Shown here: positions 40,928 through 40,977 of the stretch, piece by piece
Layout: the number at the start of each line of letters is the position of its first letter
Numbering within the stretch: the stretch's first letter is position 1
Source: Marine Group III euryarchaeote CG-Epi4
Lineage (GTDB): Archaea > Thermoplasmatota > Poseidoniia > MGIII > CG-Epi1
Reading direction: 5' to 3'
DNA length: 40,977 nt
Assembly (NCBI GenBank): GCA_001875365.1
Contig: MIYX01000020.1
Location: 1-40,977 of the forward strand
Translations under genes and position numbers: made by a program
The notes under the pieces: generated by a model
Told to the model about the DNA's origin: nothing
Databases searched by the model: none
Seen by the model: only the letters and a program-made list of their open reading frames with translations

Positions 40928-40977
40928 ATGCCAGTCATTAACATAGTACTAGAAGACTTAAATCGAATGCTTAAAGA
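40928..40977 (+). CDS. pheT: Phenylalanyl-tRNA synthetase beta subunit, N-terminal fragment (partial)
   Basis: ATG 40928 opens a frame reading MPVINIVLEDLNRMLK to the window edge. Archaeal PheT proteins begin with a similar MPxVxxxxEDLxRLL pattern, so this is probably the start of the beta subunit. A TATA-like TTATAAC at 40899-40905 lies 26 nt upstream, again a leaderless spacing. Only 16 codons are visible, so the assignment is provisional. Confidence 0.65.
   Translation, partial: MPVINIVLEDLNRMLK

Noticed and set aside
1..40977. CRISPR arrays, insertion sequences, integrases or att sites
   Set aside because: I saw no regularly spaced repeats, transposase or integrase motifs, and the tRNA-Pro gene has no duplicated 3' end nearby.

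Overview
The window reads as a gene-dense, AT-rich archaeal chromosome segment. The best fit is a marine planktonic Thermoplasmatota-type euryarchaeon (Poseidoniia / Marine Group II or III). Archaeal markers are the RNA polymerase subunit Rpo4/RpoF, ribosomal proteins eL21 and eL41, Pus10, DUF655, the KEOPS proteins Kae1 and Bud32, a geranylgeranyl diphosphate synthase, a geranylgeranyl reductase and an archaeal-type AsnRS. Many start codons sit about 24-27 nt downstream of a TATA-like element with no Shine-Dalgarno sequence, which points to mostly leaderless transcripts. The genus assignment is inference; I could run no phylogeny. I see no insertion sequence, integrase, phage gene, CRISPR array or rRNA, and no gene-free stretch longer than about 130 bases.

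Layout. 1-3.8 kb: the tail of an unknown gene, tRNA-Pro(UGG), a type II (eukaryote-like) glutamine synthetase divergent from an Lrp/AsnC regulator, a coupled TPMT-type methyltransferase/thioredoxin-like pair, then cyclophilin and SOUL genes. 3.8-6.8 kb: surface proteins, namely an LVIVD-type propeller sharing one short promoter region with a membrane-anchored protein and a His-motif protein. 6.8-11.8 kb: PepD-like dipeptidase, Nudix hydrolase, prepilin peptidase, a PH-like membrane protein and an orphan Trm5-N-like mini-ORF. 11.8-18.3 kb: antiquitin-type aldehyde dehydrogenase, isopentenyl-diphosphate isomerase plus prenyl synthase (lipid precursors), an unusual GXGXG fusion protein and an ABC exporter pair. 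18.3-22 kb: a winged-helix regulator with a membrane partner, and an 860-residue membrane-spanning propeller/PKD protein with a cytoplasmic zinc ribbon.

22-32.5 kb is the most remarkable part. Bud32 and Kae1 lie downstream of a gene for a secreted, membrane-anchored protein. After the predicted signal-peptide cut, its mature N-terminus is a nearly complete ubiquitin domain: 51 of the first 71 positions match eukaryotic ubiquitin as I recall that sequence. The same neighbourhood encodes a 1772-residue surface protein made of about 13 Ig-like modules, whose cytoplasmic C-terminus is a second, divergent ubiquitin-like beta-grasp domain. It lies directly upstream of geranylgeranyl reductase.

32.6-41 kb is largely housekeeping: an RHH/UPF0175 regulator coupled to FolC, a lipoprotein, the Pus10-eL21-Rpo4-DUF655 information-processing operon (Rpo4 carries an inserted four-cysteine zinc-ribbon-like segment), a glycerophosphodiesterase, a HEAT-SAP protein, AsnRS, a DUF1922-like zinc ribbon, eL41 and the first codons of PheT.
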